Program-made: the position numbers and the translations under genes
In this document: in pieces, positions 14,672 through 14,795 of the stretch
Position numbering within the stretch: position 1 is the first letter of the stretch
Layout of the letters: every line of letters begins with the position of its first letter
The notes under the pieces: model-generated
Databases searched by the model: none
What the model was told of the DNA's origin: nothing
The model's input: the letters and a program-made list of their open reading frames with translations, nothing else
NCBI GenBank assembly: GCA_900759455.1
Contig: CAAEVI010000170.1
Span: 1 to 14,795, forward strand
Length of the DNA: 14,795 nt
Direction: 5' to 3'
Source: Erysipelotrichaceae bacterium
Lineage (GTDB): Bacteria > Bacillota_I > Bacilli_A > Erysipelotrichales > Erysipelotrichaceae

Positions 14672-14700
14672 TTGACAATCTGTGTGTATATCAGTATTAT
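14672..14700 (+). promoter_or_regulatory. Promoter of tRNA-Ala
   Basis: A perfect -35 TTGACA (14672-14677), 17-nt spacer and TATTAT (14695-14700) predict a start near 14707, about 7 nt before the tRNA. It has the same layout as the tRNA-Gln promoter, which supports both. Confidence 0.87.
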
Positions 14701-14713
14701 TATATGTGCTGAT

Positions 14714-14789
14714 GGGGTGTTAGCTCAGCTGGGAGAGCACCTGCTTTGCACGCAGGGGGTCAGGAGTTCGATCCTCCTACGCTCCACCA
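14714..14789 (+). tRNA. tRNA-Ala (anticodon TGC)
   Basis: Acceptor strands GGGGTGT (14714-14720) and ACGCTCC (14779-14785) pair with two G-U wobbles, followed by discriminator A and an encoded CCA (14787-14789). The anticodon arm CCTGC-TTTGCAC-GCAGG gives anticodon TGC. The D arm GCTCAGCTGGGAGAGC and T arm AGGAG-TTCGATC-CTCCT are standard. No terminator is visible in the 6 nt left, so it may be the first gene of a longer tRNA or rRNA unit. Confidence 0.96.
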
Positions 14790-14795
14790 TAAGTC

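Noticed and set aside
1..14795. CRISPR arrays, insertion sequences, prophage or defence genes
   Set aside because: No repeat-spacer pattern, terminal inverted repeats, transposase or phage-like gene was seen; the window is a housekeeping region.

Overview
The window reads as low-to-moderate GC Firmicute DNA, most likely from a gut- or mouth-type anaerobe such as a member of the Erysipelotrichia. The reasons are strong AGGAGG-type ribosome binding sites, FabK rather than FabI as enoyl-ACP reductase, a TTTGA-N3-TCAAA (FabT-like) operator, tRNA genes with encoded CCA, and the gene set itself. The lineage is an inference from gene content and no species is named. Every gene lies on the + strand.

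Region 1 (1-266): a hairpin terminator ends whatever lies upstream. A promoter region follows that carries two TTTGA-N3-TCAAA operators and an overlapping 18-bp palindrome. Region 2 (267-11839): one long, tightly packed operon holds a near-complete type II fatty acid synthesis pathway: acpP, accB, accC, accD, accA, fabH, fabK, a second FabK/nitronate-monooxygenase-family flavoprotein, fabD, fabG, fabF, fabZ, plsC and a hemolysin-III/PAQR-type membrane protein. A strong intrinsic terminator closes it. Apart from an acpP-accB gap containing a hairpin, genes abut or overlap (from about -35 to +18 nt). Region 3 (11890-12050): a stand-alone tRNA-Gln(CTG) with a near-consensus promoter and its own terminator. 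Region 4 (12051-14640): an intergenic stretch, then a promoter driving a three-domain Xaa-Pro aminopeptidase and a small CpXC zinc-ribbon protein. Region 5 (14672-14789): tRNA-Ala(TGC) with its own promoter, at the window edge.

How the genes work together: AccABCD makes malonyl-CoA, FabD moves the malonyl group to ACP, FabH starts chains, and FabF, FabG, FabZ and FabK elongate them. PlsC then places acyl chains on lysophosphatidate. The usual partners FabT, AcpS, PlsX, PlsY and BirA are not in the window.

The most interesting point is the 360-residue flavoprotein between fabK and fabD. The operon has no FabA, FabB, FabM or FabN, so no standard enzyme for making unsaturated chains. This protein has the NMO/FabK fold signature plus a C-terminal C-x2-C-x3-C-x7-C cluster. 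It resembles the UfaA/FabX class of flavoproteins known to make unsaturated fatty acids in Neisseria and Helicobacter. I propose that it fills this gap. The second notable point is a PAQR-family protein with an intact metal-site signature as the last cistron of a lipid operon. I saw no mobile elements, CRISPR arrays or broken genes.
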